Source: Sistotremastrum niveocremeum HHB9708
Lineage: Eukaryota; Basidiomycota; Agaricomycetes; Sistotremastrales; Sistotremastraceae
Direction of reading: 5' to 3'
NCBI GenBank assembly: GCA_001630475.1
Contig: KV419411.1
Coordinates: 468,010 to 532,009, forward strand
DNA: 64,000 nt
Under the pieces are notes generated by a model. That model made no database searches. It was not told the origin of the DNA and worked only from the letters and a program-made list of their open reading frames with translations. Position numbers and translations under genes: made by a program. This document shows positions 36,421 through 50,327 of this stretch, in pieces. Within the stretch, counting starts at the first letter, position 1. Every line of letters starts with the position of its first letter.

Positions 36421-39400
36421 CTAGACGACGCTGCCGGGTGTGTGAGGACGGTCCAATGCACTATCGTGTACAGGCATCCGCTGAGGCGATCCAGAAGCAA
36501 CTGGATCGGGGTTCACAGCGTCGTGAACGCGACGCGATCTGCTACCCATGACAACGACATTCGGGCCATAAATCACTATATTTGGTTCCTCAGAGGTGGC
36601 GACGTCGAGTTGATCCGGCTCTCCAACAATGGCTGGATGAAAATTTGAGTTAGCCAGAGTCGTCATGTATATCTGGATTACATACCGATATTGGGGCTGG
36701 CGATGGATGGAGGTGGAGGTGGAGGTGGAGGTGGAGCGGCAGGCGGTGACGGTGGTGGAGGAGGCGGGTTTCCTCCGTCATTTCGCGGTGACTCGGCTAC
36801 TTGGGGGTCTGTTTCGGGGGATTGGGCAAGCTTATCGGAACGGATCTGTATGATCTTCAGAGCTGATTCAACCTCGGACGACATGGAGTCGAAATCGGCG
36901 GCGTCCTGCCAATCATCCCCAGAAGAGCGAACATCGTCCATACCTAATTCCGCGCATCTGGTAAGAAAGGCCAGAGCGACATCGTCCACTTGATCGGACG
37001 ATCCCGCAGAAAACCACCGGAGATAGTATGCCATGGTTTTGAGCTCAACGGAGCTCGGTATTAATGGGTCGCGGTAAGGCGTAGAGGGTGTATAAGAGTT
37101 TGGAGGGCGGGAGGGGTTCTGAGGTATGGATCTGTGGAGTATGGATGTCAAAGACTTCCATTTCAAGAGCGACGTGTCGACAAGCGAATTTTCAGGCTTG
37201 GCTCGGTCGATAGCAATTCTCAGTCCCTCGAGTAGGTTTAACAGAACGAAGGCTGCTCTTCTCGTAGATCTCCATTCGTGAGACTCGAAGTCTGATACAT
37301 CGACCCAGTCGTTTGTAGCTTCGAGCAATGGAGCAAAGTCCTGGAGGAGTGCCATAGGCTCCAATGCATTCTTTAGTATTATCTTGATTGTGGAGCCTAT
37401 GTTAGTCAGTATGCTCTGATACTGTGGGCGTCGGCCTAAAGGGCGCGGTTCCTTAGCAGAACGCTGGATATATTCGTGCATCTGCCTTTTGGCCCGATCT
37501 CCAGGGGCTTCTCTCGGCTTGCGCCTGGCGTATGTCCAAAGCTTGGATATCAAAGACCTTATACCGTGGCCTTCAGATGCTTCCAGAAAATAATCCCAAA
37601 AGTAAAACCAGTTTGTAAGACCCTCAAGTCGCTTATTCCGGGACGGCACCTCCTTGTGGGCCCAAAAGGTCGTCACAACACAAGAGAATACCAGTGAAGC
37701 TAGAGGTAGGCCCTCTAGAACAGAAAACTGGTCATTCTCAGGAAGCGACTTCCACGCTAGAACGGAACCGAGAAAAGTGGGTAAGATCCTAGCGTCCACC
37801 TTTAGGTCATGAGGTCCGCAGTTACTTAGACCACGTGCCACATCATCAGACAACGGACGCTCGCTAGTTAGACTGTCGGATTGGATAGGGGTCGAAATGT
37901 GTATCAGCGCGCGAAACGCGGCCAGGCCCACATCAGGCGACTGTTCCGAATATTCTTCTTGAATCTGAAATAGGACTCTGACCAGCACCGTCTCCGGCGC
38001 TGAATCATTGTCACTCCTTGGTGACCTAACCATTTGAGCGATCCCTCGCAAGACCAACATTTTGACTTTGGGAGAAGTGTCATGTCTCAGTATTTGGATC
38101 AGGGCCGGGTCCAGATCTGGCGTCAACCTCTGGTCACCATAGACCAGAAATTTCAGACACTCAACAAAGACTGGAGCTGCACGTTCAAGGGATTTAACAT
38201 CGTCACAACCAGAGATTATCTCAGTGAGATGCTCCGCGGCCACTGGTGGAGTTGGTTCATGGCTAGGATCAAGCTCGCTGCCACGAACCTTGTATCGTAT
38301 CCAGTTGGACAAGGTAGTGTCGAACGGGGACTCGTCCGAGAAAGTGGCATGTAAAGTGAGGATGACGATGAGTGCGGCGACGAATAGCGACAATGCGGTG
38401 CCTATGATTGCACTCGAGAGCAGGAGCCGACCCGGAGTTTGAAAATGTGTATTCCACAACTGGAACAGAAGACCGCTCAAAAACACGATAATGGCAAGAA
38501 CGGTTGCCCAGTTGACGACGTCAAGGGTGGGGAGTATGAGCTGCCTACACAGCTCATCGCGGAGCTGAAGCCGTCTGACTTTGTCAACCAATTTGGTGGC
38601 CAGGCCGTCGGGCACCACGGGCAGGTCTGGCATCTGGATGCGAGTGAAGACCGTCAGCCCAGCGCACAGTATCTGTAACGACTTAGATAGGACGCAAGAA
38701 GCAGATTATGGATGCACTTACGCTAATCACGAGAGAAGTGTACCAAAACCAGGCCGAAATCTCGTCTGATGGCGCTGGCTTGAATGCCTCCAAGAGAACG
38801 ACATCCGGTACTTGGAAGTGGTTCAGGGACGCGATTTGGATCAAGATGTTCGTAAGGTTGAGCAAAAGTTGATCGTTATGTTGGTTGGGAAGTTCGCTGA
38901 GGTTTTGAGAGGTAGGGATGAGAACGGCTGTTACGATGGCAGAGAATAATCCCAGCTGTCGAAAGTCACATCAGCGAAATCTTGACATCATCCCAAGAAA
39001 TTCGCTGACAAAGATCAAGGTAGTATCCAAGCTATCACTCCAAGCCTTGACTTCCTCTCCAAGTTTCCGCAAGGCAAGTTCTAAGATGGCTGCCCACCCA
39101 TAGTCGTCATCCCATTCCCGCGTCACAACCTTAGTATCTTCAGGTGGACCTAAGCGGCGATCTATCGAACCGAGCAACTTGATTTGCTCTTCTAGTAATT
39201 GTCGCATTAGTCGCGATTCTGGGCAATCATGAATTAGTATTCCGGGACCATCGATGGATCCTACCGTTGTGAGTCGTGCTATCCGTTGCACTGTCGTCCA
39301 TCGGAATGTCCAGCACTGAAGCAAGTGGTGACGGTAGCTCGAGGTGCCTGAGCTTAGTTCCGTTAGTCTCTCAAGACGACTGTCCAGAGGAGACGGCTCT

Positions 39401-39444
39401 GGAGGTGAATCGACCCTCTTTGCAGACCGACTCGTGATAAGCAT
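36421..39444 (-). CDS. DUF6535-type multi-pass membrane protein
   Basis: Exons 39444..39010, 38955..38722, 38672..36686 and 36632..36421 give 955 aa. The N-terminal third carries the pattern of the Agaricomycete DUF6535 family: W(S)DSLDTTLIF spliced onto LGLFSAIVTAVLIPTSQNL, then WFWYTSLVISI, with further membrane helices around VVNWATVLAIIVFLSGLLF and LLLSSAIIGTALSLFVAALI. The long C-terminal part looks like an alpha-helical solenoid. Near its end is a polyproline tract, a run of nine prolines just before SIASPNI. The family is often present in many copies per mushroom genome and its function is unknown. The first intron starts GTCAGC, which is acceptable. An upstream 5' exon cannot be excluded. 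Confidence 0.75.
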
Positions 39445-39812
39445 TCTCAGTCGTTACCATACTAGTAGGGCAACTTCAGCTTGTGCATTTTTGGTTACAT
39501 TGCCGGCGCCAGAAGGCTTATCTTACTCTGCTCCGTCTCGATCCTGAGAAATATAGCAATGGTATCATGCAGGTCCAGGGGAAGGCACTCAATGGCATCA
39601 CTGGCAGCCTGAGCCTGACTCAGGAGCGCAGCCTGGCACAGCCGCAGGCATGACCAAACTCAGCTACCGATATCTCCGACTCGGAAATGCATCGTCTGAG
39701 TCGCTTGCTGATGTCTCTGTGAAATTTGTGCTACTGAAACTATATCTCAATCTTCAGTCTTAATGTGCCTCACAGTGTACATGCTGCTCAAATAGGTCAA
39801 AATCACCGTTTC
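39445..39812. other. Short intergenic stretch left of the nested transposons
   Basis: Nothing recognisable. It is presumably the promoter side of the DUF6535 gene. Confidence 0.4.
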
Positions 39813-40218
39813 TATGGTGGGCCGATTGGGGATTAATTACAAGTATGCAAATTACATTTTCACTTGCATACAAGCAACCAAGAATGTTGAAAACCAAGTT
39901 TGCGTAGTTGGGGAACATCAAAAGATGGTTCGCGAGATTTTGCGAGTTTGAAAATGTGTTTGAGGACCTCAATTATATTAGTGAACAAGTATGCAAAGTC
40001 GCATGAATGCAAGACCGCGAGACTGAGCGGGACGGCTTGCCGGCAAGGTGATCAGGATTCAGGACACAGAGTTTTCCCTCCGTGATGGCAGGAAAGGGTC
40101 CGTACGCCTTGTTTGAATACACTTCAACGGGCTCGCGAAGGATTCGCATGAAACTCCGCAGTGTCGATTGACCCAATTGGGAAAGGTACGGTGCCGAAGC
40201 GTAGCGTTCTGCGTGAAT

Positions 40219-40724
40219 TAAGGATGTTAAACAAGTATACCTTGCGGGTATGGGTACCTGCGCAAAATCTCAGAATCCATACCTGCATCTGCTGGGTATT
40301 TTGAAGCGGGTACCCAATACCTGTGCAGGTATACCTACAGGTATTATAATTTATAATATATCTCCTATTTTTAAAACATTTTTTTCAGGTTGTTTGAGCA
40401 GTTTGGAGTCACAAATAATTTTGGGTTTCCCAAAACCTGTGGGTAAGACAGGTACCTGCCCCAAAAATTTGCCCAAAACCAATACCCGCATCTGCCAGGT
40501 ATTGGTAGAGGCAGGTATGATGGGTATGGGTACCTGTTCTTGGCGGGTACCTGCGGCAGGTACCCGGGTATACAATACTCCTTCAGAAAAAATTAGGCCA
40601 GGTTTTATAGCCTAAATAGCATAAGTAGCCTATTTTTTGGCTATTTTTCTGCGAAATAGCTGAAAAATAGCAAGAAATGGCAGAAATAGCAGCTAATTTT
40701 TTCTGAAGTCATCTAACATCCTTA
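40219..40724 (+). mobile_element. hAT-type MITE, family B (506 bp)
   Basis: Ends TAAGGATGTTA and TAACATCCTTA, a perfect 11-bp terminal inverted repeat, with an exact 8-bp target-site duplication GCGTGAAT (40211..40218 and 40725..40732). It is unrelated in sequence to family A. The interior carries six copies of the palindrome GGTACC (near 40253, 40309, 40451, 40529, 40546 and 40559) with frequent GGTATAC variants, as expected of subterminal transposase-binding sites. It is non-coding. Confidence 0.88.
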
Positions 40725-40920
40725 GCGTGAATGCATGAATGCCTGAATGCTAGCTCAAAAATCTTGTCAGAATTGACTCATCAAACACGCAAATTTGTGC
40801 TGAACCATGCACGCAATTACATTTTTGGCTTCTGCAACTATTCATTCTGACAACTTCGCATTTTTGGATTTGAAGAGATGGTAAGATTGCATTCTGCCAG
40901 ATTGACCTCTCATTTACTGC

Positions 40921-41436
40921 TAGAGTTCAAAGGTCCAGTCCACGTGACTGCAGGCAACTGCAGGTCGTGGTGGGGTTGTGACTGGACTGCAGTTGCCAGT
41001 CATCCAGATTTCTGAAAATCAGGCAACTGGCAACTGCAGTCATGACCAGTCGCAACCGTGGTCATGACTGAGGACCCTGAGGGGCCCTGGGAAAGGGTAT
41101 ACACAGGGTATTTTGGGTGTCAAGTGGGTATTTATGGGCATATATTCATCATATATTGTATTATATAGTGTTCCTATGTGTTACTAGACACTATATGACC
41201 ACTAATAAGACCCAAAAGTAATACATAATTGAATAAAATAATGATATAGACCAGTTGTGACCTCAGGTCGTGGCCATGACCGGTCAGGCAACTGGTCTTT
41301 TTGGCAACTGGTTGCTGGACCGCAACTGCAGTCCTGTTGCCAGTTGCCCAAAATTTTGGCAGGCAACCGGACCGGCAGTTGCCAGTCACAGGCAAAAACG
41401 GAAAAAGTCCAGTCGTGACCGGACTTTAAAACCCTA
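40921..41436 (-). mobile_element. hAT-type MITE, family A, copy 2 (516 bp)
   Basis: The inverse of the element at 19404, of exactly the same length. Its ends are TAGAGTTCAAAGG and CCGGACTTTAAAACCCTA. A perfect 8-bp target-site duplication TTTACTGC flanks it (40913..40920 and 41437..41444). The same internal words (CAACTGG, CCAGTC, GGGCCCTGGGAAAGGGT) occur in the same order. The ends have drifted more than those of copy 1, which may mean an older insertion. Confidence 0.9.
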
Positions 41437-41701
41437 TTTACTGCCAAAAAACTCAAAAATGCGACCTAATAATAAATCCCCAATCGGCCCACCATACATT
41501 TCACCGTTCTGCACTGGCAGATCCGTCTCGTGTGTTGCTGGATTCTGATTTAGCTGTCAAACAGCAGTAGTGCCAGTATACGCATGATTATGTATAGATC
41601 CAGCAACATCCAGAACTTTCTATGCATGTAATATCAGGAGCGTGAGAGGCTGGCTGATACAAGGGTCTAGGGGATCGACATCTGAGTATATATAAATGTA
41701 T

Positions 41702-43153
<1,452 letters not shown>

Positions 43154-43231
43154 GGCTTTTATGGACGTGAAAGAGGAGTGAAGTCGGAGGACACTGCGAG
43201 TGCTGGAGAAAACCTACGCCAGGGAGGCAGC

Positions 43232-43239
43232 TTTATATA
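43232..43239 (-). promoter_or_regulatory. TATA box of the manganese peroxidase gene
   Basis: TATATAAA on the minus strand, about 80 bp upstream of the ATG at 43153, in the usual place for inducible secreted peroxidases. Confidence 0.6.
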
Positions 43240-44600
43240 CACCTCTGGGTGGTAGACATCATTGGGATGGAAATATCGATCTCTGAAACGACGTTGTCAG
43301 CTGCAAAGCAGCAAAATTAGCTACAGAATTCCCAGTACTAGACAAGAATTAGGGCTGATGAGTGTCATTGAGCTCCACGAGCGATCCAGTGCCAGAAATT
43401 TCAGCAACGCTCATCGGGCATTGTTTGCTCTGTATCCAATAAGATTGCTTGCGTTCACGCGACAAGTGCGACCCGATGAGAAGCTGAGCCCTCCAGTCAT
43501 GCTGGCACTTGCAAGACCAATTTGTGTGAGAGTGATCGGTCTGAGCGCAACATGGAACCAGATGTCAGCGAGCGGGAGACATACCGACGGTGCCTATCAA
43601 TTGACCCCGGCGATTGCTTCTGGGTGCGAGAAAGGAGTCAATGACTGGGTATGCGAAATGACCACCCACATACGCGTCATCCGAATACTCGTGTTGGTTG
43701 GTATTTTTGAAGATTAGAAATGCATACGGTGGAGTACCAAATATAGTCACTAACGACACCATAAATAGATCATTTCTGACTGACTGATGGAGCGCAGCAC
43801 GTCGGCTACTGGAGGTTTTCCGACGGTGCCTTTTAGAGATGAAAGTGAGCTTTGATCATTCCAACACGAGGTGAGGTGAAACACAACATGGACTTTCCGG
43901 CACTCGTCATGTTCTGCATTCAACACATCTCACTCCCGACGGCGTTCTCGCATTTACCGAAGCGAGGGATTGGATGCGTGAGAACTGCGCTGTTCGTAAA
44001 CACCAGATAAAAACCTGAAGCTGGCGTCAAGGATCTGTGATGTCGAGCAAATATGTGATCATCATTTTCGGAAAGCAGAGATTCCACTAGTTTTGCACAT
44101 AGGACAAGCTGGCTTTCCGTAGGAGTCTAGATCCTAAGATCGAGAAGTTGAAGTTCGAATTGCCAAAAAAGGAACTCCGATTCGGCCGAAGAAGAGTCAC
44201 ACTGTGACACGCTATCTGCGTGACCTCCCAAGGCCAAAACTACTTGCGATCTTTCTGTGCAAGAGAGATTAACGCTGACTGAATGATTCCAGTCATATGC
44301 ATGCTCCCCGTATGAGGGCATTTAGTTTAGAGATACGATACACGTACATGCAAGAAGTTACATGAATAATACTACATAGATTACCTAACGCTATCGGACT
44401 CTTTGCCCCAAACAACGGAGACGACTTGTCAGTATGTAGGGCACAATCGGTCGGACCGAACCCCAGAGTGATTGCGAGATAAGGTGAGTGTCGTCTTCAC
44501 TAATGAAGTTGTTGGTAATTCATATGTACGATGAGCCAGCATACCGAGATGATTGGCGCTGTAGGCCCTTCTAGAAGAGAAGACACTTGTATCTAGACAA
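43240..44600. other. Upstream region of the peroxidase; no gene seen
   Basis: About 1.4 kb without a supported gene. A + strand frame at 43262..43717 has no recognisable motif. Peroxidase control elements would be expected in the first several hundred bases, but I did not identify a convincing set. Confidence 0.4.
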
Positions 44601-47595
44601 TTCAGAATAGAGCATCGACAATCTTCCAGAAAAATCCATCGGGCCTCCGGCGTTCGATGACCGGGACAGTACCATTATTCCATGGCATGTCTTTCCGCCG
44701 GACCATCTTAGAACGATAGACCAGTTTATAGCCGAATATGCAAAGAAGGAAGAATGGCTATAATAAAGAACAAGATGTCTGTGAGAGTTAGAAGTTATAG
44801 ATGGAAGAGTTCTCGTACAATCGGGAGATACGATGAGATAAATGTGGGAACGAAGGGACCGATATCCGGGTCGAGAATTGGTGGACCGTCAGTTGGTTCT
44901 TCCGCTGAACGCAGATTATGAGTTAAAAACATACATGCAACCAGATAAACGACAGACCTATCCTCCAAGGGAAGCTTTTTTGTGTGAACACATACCAGCC
45001 ATTGGCGAACATGATCCCTACGCAGGAAAGGAACGCGTACCAAGCCGGCTTTATATTACGTCAGCCACGAGCCCAGTCGAATGAAGTGTAACTTACAATT
45101 GGCTGCCAATTATGGTACCATCGTCTGTTGGAATATAGAACCGGGTGATTATGTTTGAATTCTGGATCTGTCTCCTCCTGTAGTTTTCGGCCGTAGAAAA
45201 ACCTGTAGGGAGGAAATGTCGTGAGACCGGGCAGATAATAAAAAAGAACAATATTGACCGACCGTAGGTATGTGAACATCATGCCAACCCATGATAGGAG
45301 AGATGCCGCCGCGGTCATTGAAGACAGCCATTTGAAAACCTGCCAAGCATTGAGTCGAGTACACGCAAGAATATATATCAACCGTACATCATTGGCTTTC
45401 GTCGTCACGGTTGGATCGTTGGAACTGGGTACAGACAAAAACGCCAGAAGGCCGACCAGGAACGACACCAGTACCGAAAAATACGGCACTCGAACATCCA
45501 TTCTTCCCAATCTCCATCTTGGAGTTTTCCGGAGAAATCCGGGTGCCTGACCACATTCGGCAAGAAAGAAAAGGAATCTGCTCGACATGTAGATATCGGA
45601 AGTGCCAGCGGACCAGGCGGATATCGCAAATGCAATGGTCAGGAAATTCTTGAGAGTGTTTCCGAATCCGGCGTCTTCGACGGCGATGATGAAAGGTGAC
45701 GATGAAGTGATGTTTGCGTTGTACGGTTGGGATACGCCGTTCATTGTGCAGTTCTTATCTGTGGAATCATGAGCAGAGGGAGATAGGGAGATAGTAGATT
45801 GTGATTTACTTGGCTGAGGTGGTCCGAGACGGCAGTCATCGGAACGAACGATAAGTCCCGCAGCAAATACAGCGCCGACATAGAACAGAAATCTAGAAAA
45901 TTGATGAGTTGAGCCACCAAGAAGGCACGAGTTAAGTCACATTCTTATCCAGACCCTTTTGACAGCTCGTGGAATATTCTAGGATGACCATCTTCAACAC
46001 AGGTAATGCAATTTTTTTGATCAGACCTTACAGCACGTGGATTGATGACCTATGGTTGATTAGACAAGCACATCCAACACGAAGACGGCACTTACTTCTC
46101 CAGCAGCGATGGCAGCTACCTCAGTCCCGAAGAAAGAGAAACAAGCCTAATCAATCATATTCAATGACGCCACTACATGCAGCATTTCGAGACGTACCTG
46201 CATAATTACGGTCCACAATCCCAAAAAATCGCCCCATGAGCTAGGTTTGATATCCCGATAACTCACAAAAGGTCCCGGCTTCATCCATCGACTCAAGCCA
46301 ATCATACTGAGGTCATCGCTTTATCATCAATTTGACGAAGTCAAGGTGGGGAATATTTACCCCTCCTTGCCTCTCCCGAGATCGATGACAAGGCTTAAAA
46401 CAATCAATCCACATATAAGGAGGACTTTGAATAGGGACAAGAAGAATTCGACTTCGCCAAATACTCTTGCGCCGAGGCAGTTGACGAAGGTTGATACTCC
46501 CAGCAGTACCGAGACGGAGATGTATAATCGGCTGCTTTGACTAAAGATATATCAATAAAAGTTAGTGGTGCACGAATGAGACTCACTTGATGCCGGGGAA
46601 ATTTTGGAGAATGATAGCTGCCGCTGATAATTCAGCTGGAAGAATCACGGACCTACAGTGCCGTATAAGTCAAAACAGAAATGCAACCACCGAGTAAAGC
46701 ATAGCCTACCAGTTATACCTGACGAAGACTCAGCCGTCATTCAATCAATTGGATGGGGAAGAGTCTACCAGGCGTTCCATCCTTTCAATTAGTGTGAATA
46801 TTACTCAACTTGAGTCAAAATTCATCGTAGAGAACTCACCAAGAGCAAATCCCAAAGCCGGGTCAACATAAAGACACGCAAGTCCAACCGGTCCCCCCAC
46901 GTTAGGTCTAGATTATATCAGCGGAATTGTCATATCCTCGAGGACAAATATCACTTACAACCATGCTACCATCTCTCCAATAGATATCACAACTGACCAA
47001 ACTATACTCCCGGTGATGAGGTAAGCCTGCCCACGTCATCAGAACTGACACAACTGCTATAGCGGCTTGCAAGGATGCTCACAATCAATGCTCCGATCGG
47101 TCCTGCATGTCGCAGGGAATTACTGACGCCGATGAAGACCCCAGTTCTGCAGCGCAGTCAGCTCGAAGATAGAAATACAGTATGGGAGCCCTAACCCTAT
47201 GACACCGCCTGTTCCGTTTGAGCCCCATTGTCAACAAGTCCAAGAGAGCCAAGACTGACCAACTGAGATGACGCTGACTTAGGGATTGGTGAATCACTCG
47301 TGATAGGAATGTTTCGGACAGGAACGCACCATGTCTACAATAAAGATTAGACTTGCATGAGACAAGGAAAGATGGTAAACCCGTACCTTCGTGAAATTTG
47401 TGGAGGTAGCTTTTCACCGATACGTCTCCACAAGCCTTGATGTCGATGAACTCGTGGAGGTACTTCTTCCAGCCTTTGCGCTCGTCCACGCCTTGGACTT
47501 GTAGAGCCGATATCAGGCAATGGGATGTTTTCTGGAGTCGTCGGTGTGCCTAGTAAACGATTCGTGGAATCACTTGAGAAAATTCTGTGATGCAT
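44601..47595 (-). CDS. Amino acid permease (APC superfamily), many short exons
   Basis: A plasma-membrane amino acid importer of the fungal permease family. From the N-terminus: a hydrophilic tail starting at 47595, LSQRHLSW, IGTGVFIGVSNSLRHAGPIG, ITGSIVWSVVISIGEMVAWL, PNVGGPVGLACLYVDPALGF, GWNAWYNW, SVILPAELSAAAIILQNFPG, and VRVPYFSVLVSFLVGLLAF. The most telling block, SAWSAGTSDIYMSSRFLFFL, is a family hallmark. The last exons read NGWYVFTQKSFPWR and FFLLCIFGYKLVYRS and end KIVDALF at 44601. I count more than ten exons. One junction near 47.2 kb, in the first membrane helix, does not join cleanly: the best in-frame splice (GTTGGT donor) leaves the helix about six residues short. The family is certain; the exact 5' structure is not. 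Confidence 0.8.
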
Positions 47596-48893
47596 GTTGG
47601 ATGGGTTGTGAGGATTTTGGGTACTTTGAGAGCGTGAAAAGGGTCCAAAGAATGAGTAGAAAAATTGCCAGCAATTTTGGCCGGGGAGGCGAAACGCTGG
47701 GAGATGATGGGCGGTCTTGATGTGGAGAACGAGGCCCGGATATCGTCTAGGCGTCTTGATTCGTACACAGTGCTCATATCACACAGCGCATGTTGACTGA
47801 GCTGAGAGTACTAGTAGCAGTACTGGCTTATCGTGAACGGATACAATCCCGAGGACCGGCTGAGTTTCGGCGTCAAACATGCTCACCGCGTCGCGACGCG
47901 TTCAGGTTCGTCTTCAACGTATTCAACCTCGACAGGTCCTGAACCCGAAATCTACGCGTCTTCAGTGATCTTAGAAACTGAAGCTCTGAATTTTCTGAAT
48001 ATTGTCTCAGAATTCCATTTTTCGGGTAATCAATGAATTTGGGCCTCCTCTAAACGTTCTGGCTCTGCTCATCTTTGCAATTTCAGACCTAACACTGCGA
48101 ACACTTTGGTTCGGTTCAAAAAGTCGAAGCACGGGTAGACGCCTATCAGTTTTTTCCCCAACATAATCCACCGACGGTCGCGAGGCGTTGTGTCAGCGCG
48201 GAAGTACCACCTGGCCGTGCCTCAGTTTATCATGGAACTGGACGTAGCACATTCTCAGGATAACCAAATTCTGGATGAGTGGCCTTAATATTTTATCAAA
48301 GCCATGACTTTGGAGTTGGTGTGATTGACGTCTCGGTCAATCAACATATCACATTGTATAGGTTTCCGAGTGAGTCTCTAATCCTCTTGTAGTAACATTG
48401 TAGTTCTGAACCCAATCGCCAGTGAGCCATTGAAATAAACCTGACCACAGCCGTTGCGGAGGCCCCCATGACTGCGCATAGACCGCAGTTCCCATGCCGA
48501 AATTTATCAAGCTTGGCGTTCATGTCGATCTCTAGGCACGGCTTTTTATAGCACATATGTAAGCTTGCGAGTCTTTCTGATTGGGCATGTCGCTGAGCCA
48601 CAACAGATCAATCATATGCTACAGAATATCGGCTTTTCCACTAGCAAATGACGTCCAAAGCGCTTTCGTACAGCCCTGCGTAGCGCGGTCAAAGATGAGC
48701 GCAGTCCACACGACGACCTGGTCCCCAATACGGCGTACCACTCTCCTGGTCGACCCGTGGAATATCTCGACGTTGTCGTACGACGAACACAAATGAGAAA
48801 CAGCCGCCAAGCCCCACATTCAAACTCCGCCGCCGTATATAACCCAAAGGCCACCTCCGCTGTGCACGCAGTTCAGCTCGCCTCTCCTCGACC
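47596..48893. other. Intergenic region, divergent promoters
   Basis: It separates the permease (minus) from the F-box-like gene (plus). The small open frames have no recognisable content. Confidence 0.4.
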
Positions 48894-49969
48894 ATGGTCA
48901 TTGTTCTAGACGAAAAGCTACCTCCGCCGCCGCCCTATCAACCAGCTGATCCTTCTCCGAGAACGAGTCCTCAACCGCCGCCTTTCAATCGTGGCCCTCA
49001 GCCTCGCGCGACCTTCGCTGACTTACCGCCACATATTCTACTTCATATTGTCCATTCGTGCTTTCCGAGCTCGTTAGGAGGGCCTAGTTCGGGTTTGTTT
49101 AGACCTACGGGAGGCGTTGTGAGCGATAGTGATGGCGGTGCAGTCGAGCAGGCACGGAAGGTCCTATACTGGATGGCAGTCTGTCTGAGACTGGTCAATC
49201 GTCAGATGTATACCGGTGAGAGCAGAAGTTCCCAGTATCTAGTGCTCGACGCTAACTCACTGAACGTGTAGCCTGTATGAATGTGCTACGCTCTACATAT
49301 CTCCCCTCCTATACATCAATGGTTCGACCGCCCTACACCTCCGACCCTTTCCCCATGTCCGCATCCTCTGATCCTGGACCCAATGGATCACCTCTCAATT
49401 CAATCCAACGAGAGACTGCCGTTCTCGATCTATACCTCTCAGCCAAAGCCCGCGAGGATCTCTGGCTCGACGATACAGAGCTCCATCTCGAACGAGAAGA
49501 GACGTTCAAAGACTTATTCGACCTCAACCAAGTGCGTCTTCACACCTTCCGCCTCCAACTTCTCTTCTAATGTACACTTTTACAGCCCCGCGCACGCATC
49601 GAAGACCTCGTCCGATATTATGGAGCAAGATCAGGCGTCATCTCATCATTCACTCCAAACCCCTCATCACCTACATCACCCACCGACCCTTCATCCGCGT
49701 CCGCATCTCATTCATCACATCCCCCAAGTCCAAGTGGTTCATCCGCTCCACCACAACCCTCCAACCCAGGCATACCGTTTTCGTCCCTCTCAATCTCCTT
49801 CTCCCCTCGCCGCGTGGCTCTCCTATACGCATCATCGTCGCAGCCAGGACGGAAGAGGACAATCGCAGAGGCGGATCGAGCGAGAGATGAGAAGCTGGAA
49901 CATGTTGCGAAAAGATTGGTCAAAATATTGGAAAGAGAACGAGAGAGGAAGGGTATGCTGGGTGGGTAG
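48894..49969 (+). CDS. Conserved basidiomycete protein with F-box-like N-terminus
   Basis: Exons 48894..49215, 49272..49531 and 49586..49969 give 321 aa. After a proline-rich start, ATFADLPPHILLHIVHSCFP looks like an F-box helix. Then come YWMAVCLRLVNRQMYTACMN, VLRSTYLPSYTSMVRPPYTS and a charged stretch DDTELHLEREETFKDLFDLN. A Ser/Pro-rich loop is followed by a second conserved-looking part (FSSLSISFSPRRVALLY) and a basic helix (KRLVKILERERERKG). I recall this architecture as a single-copy basidiomycete protein of unknown role. If the F-box is real it could recruit targets to an SCF ubiquitin ligase, which is inference. Confidence 0.7.
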
Positions 49970-50327
49970 ATGTTACATTACTTGCCTTGATGGGACTATT
50001 CCTGGGTTTCTTGGTTCTCCTTGTATCACTACTGTAACTGTACTTGTAATGTGTCGTGGCAGAACCCCATATACGTCGATCCTGACACATGGTTATCTTA
50101 TCGTGTGTCGTTTGCGGCTAAGACATCATCCAACTCCACGCTGCTTGCGCCTGCAGCGGCAAGCAAAATTGTTCCATCCAAATTCAATGAATTTATTCTG
50201 ATCAATCCGCAACGCGTGTTCTGTACAAGTAATATTCCGTCTGCTTTTTTCTCCTTCTCTTCAGCTCTTTAGTATTTAGTACATCAATTCAAAACGACAT
50301 GAATTATGAATTCCGCCAATCGTCCAT

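Larger units (their letters stand above)
39815..41494. mobile_element. TA-flanked TIR element carrying two nested MITEs
   Basis: TGGTGGGCCGATTGGGGATT at 39815 is repeated perfectly as its inverse at 41475..41494, and the match continues imperfectly inward. A TA dinucleotide flanks both ends (39813-39814 and 41495-41496), the usual target duplication of Tc1/mariner-like elements. Subtracting the two inserted MITEs and one copy of each duplication leaves about 640 bp, a non-autonomous size. No transposase frame is seen. The left arm also holds a small hairpin with arms GTATGCAA and TTGCATAC. Confidence 0.7.

Noticed and set aside
36691-36993. Glycine-rich + strand frame
   Set aside because: Complement of the polyproline tract in the DUF6535-type protein.
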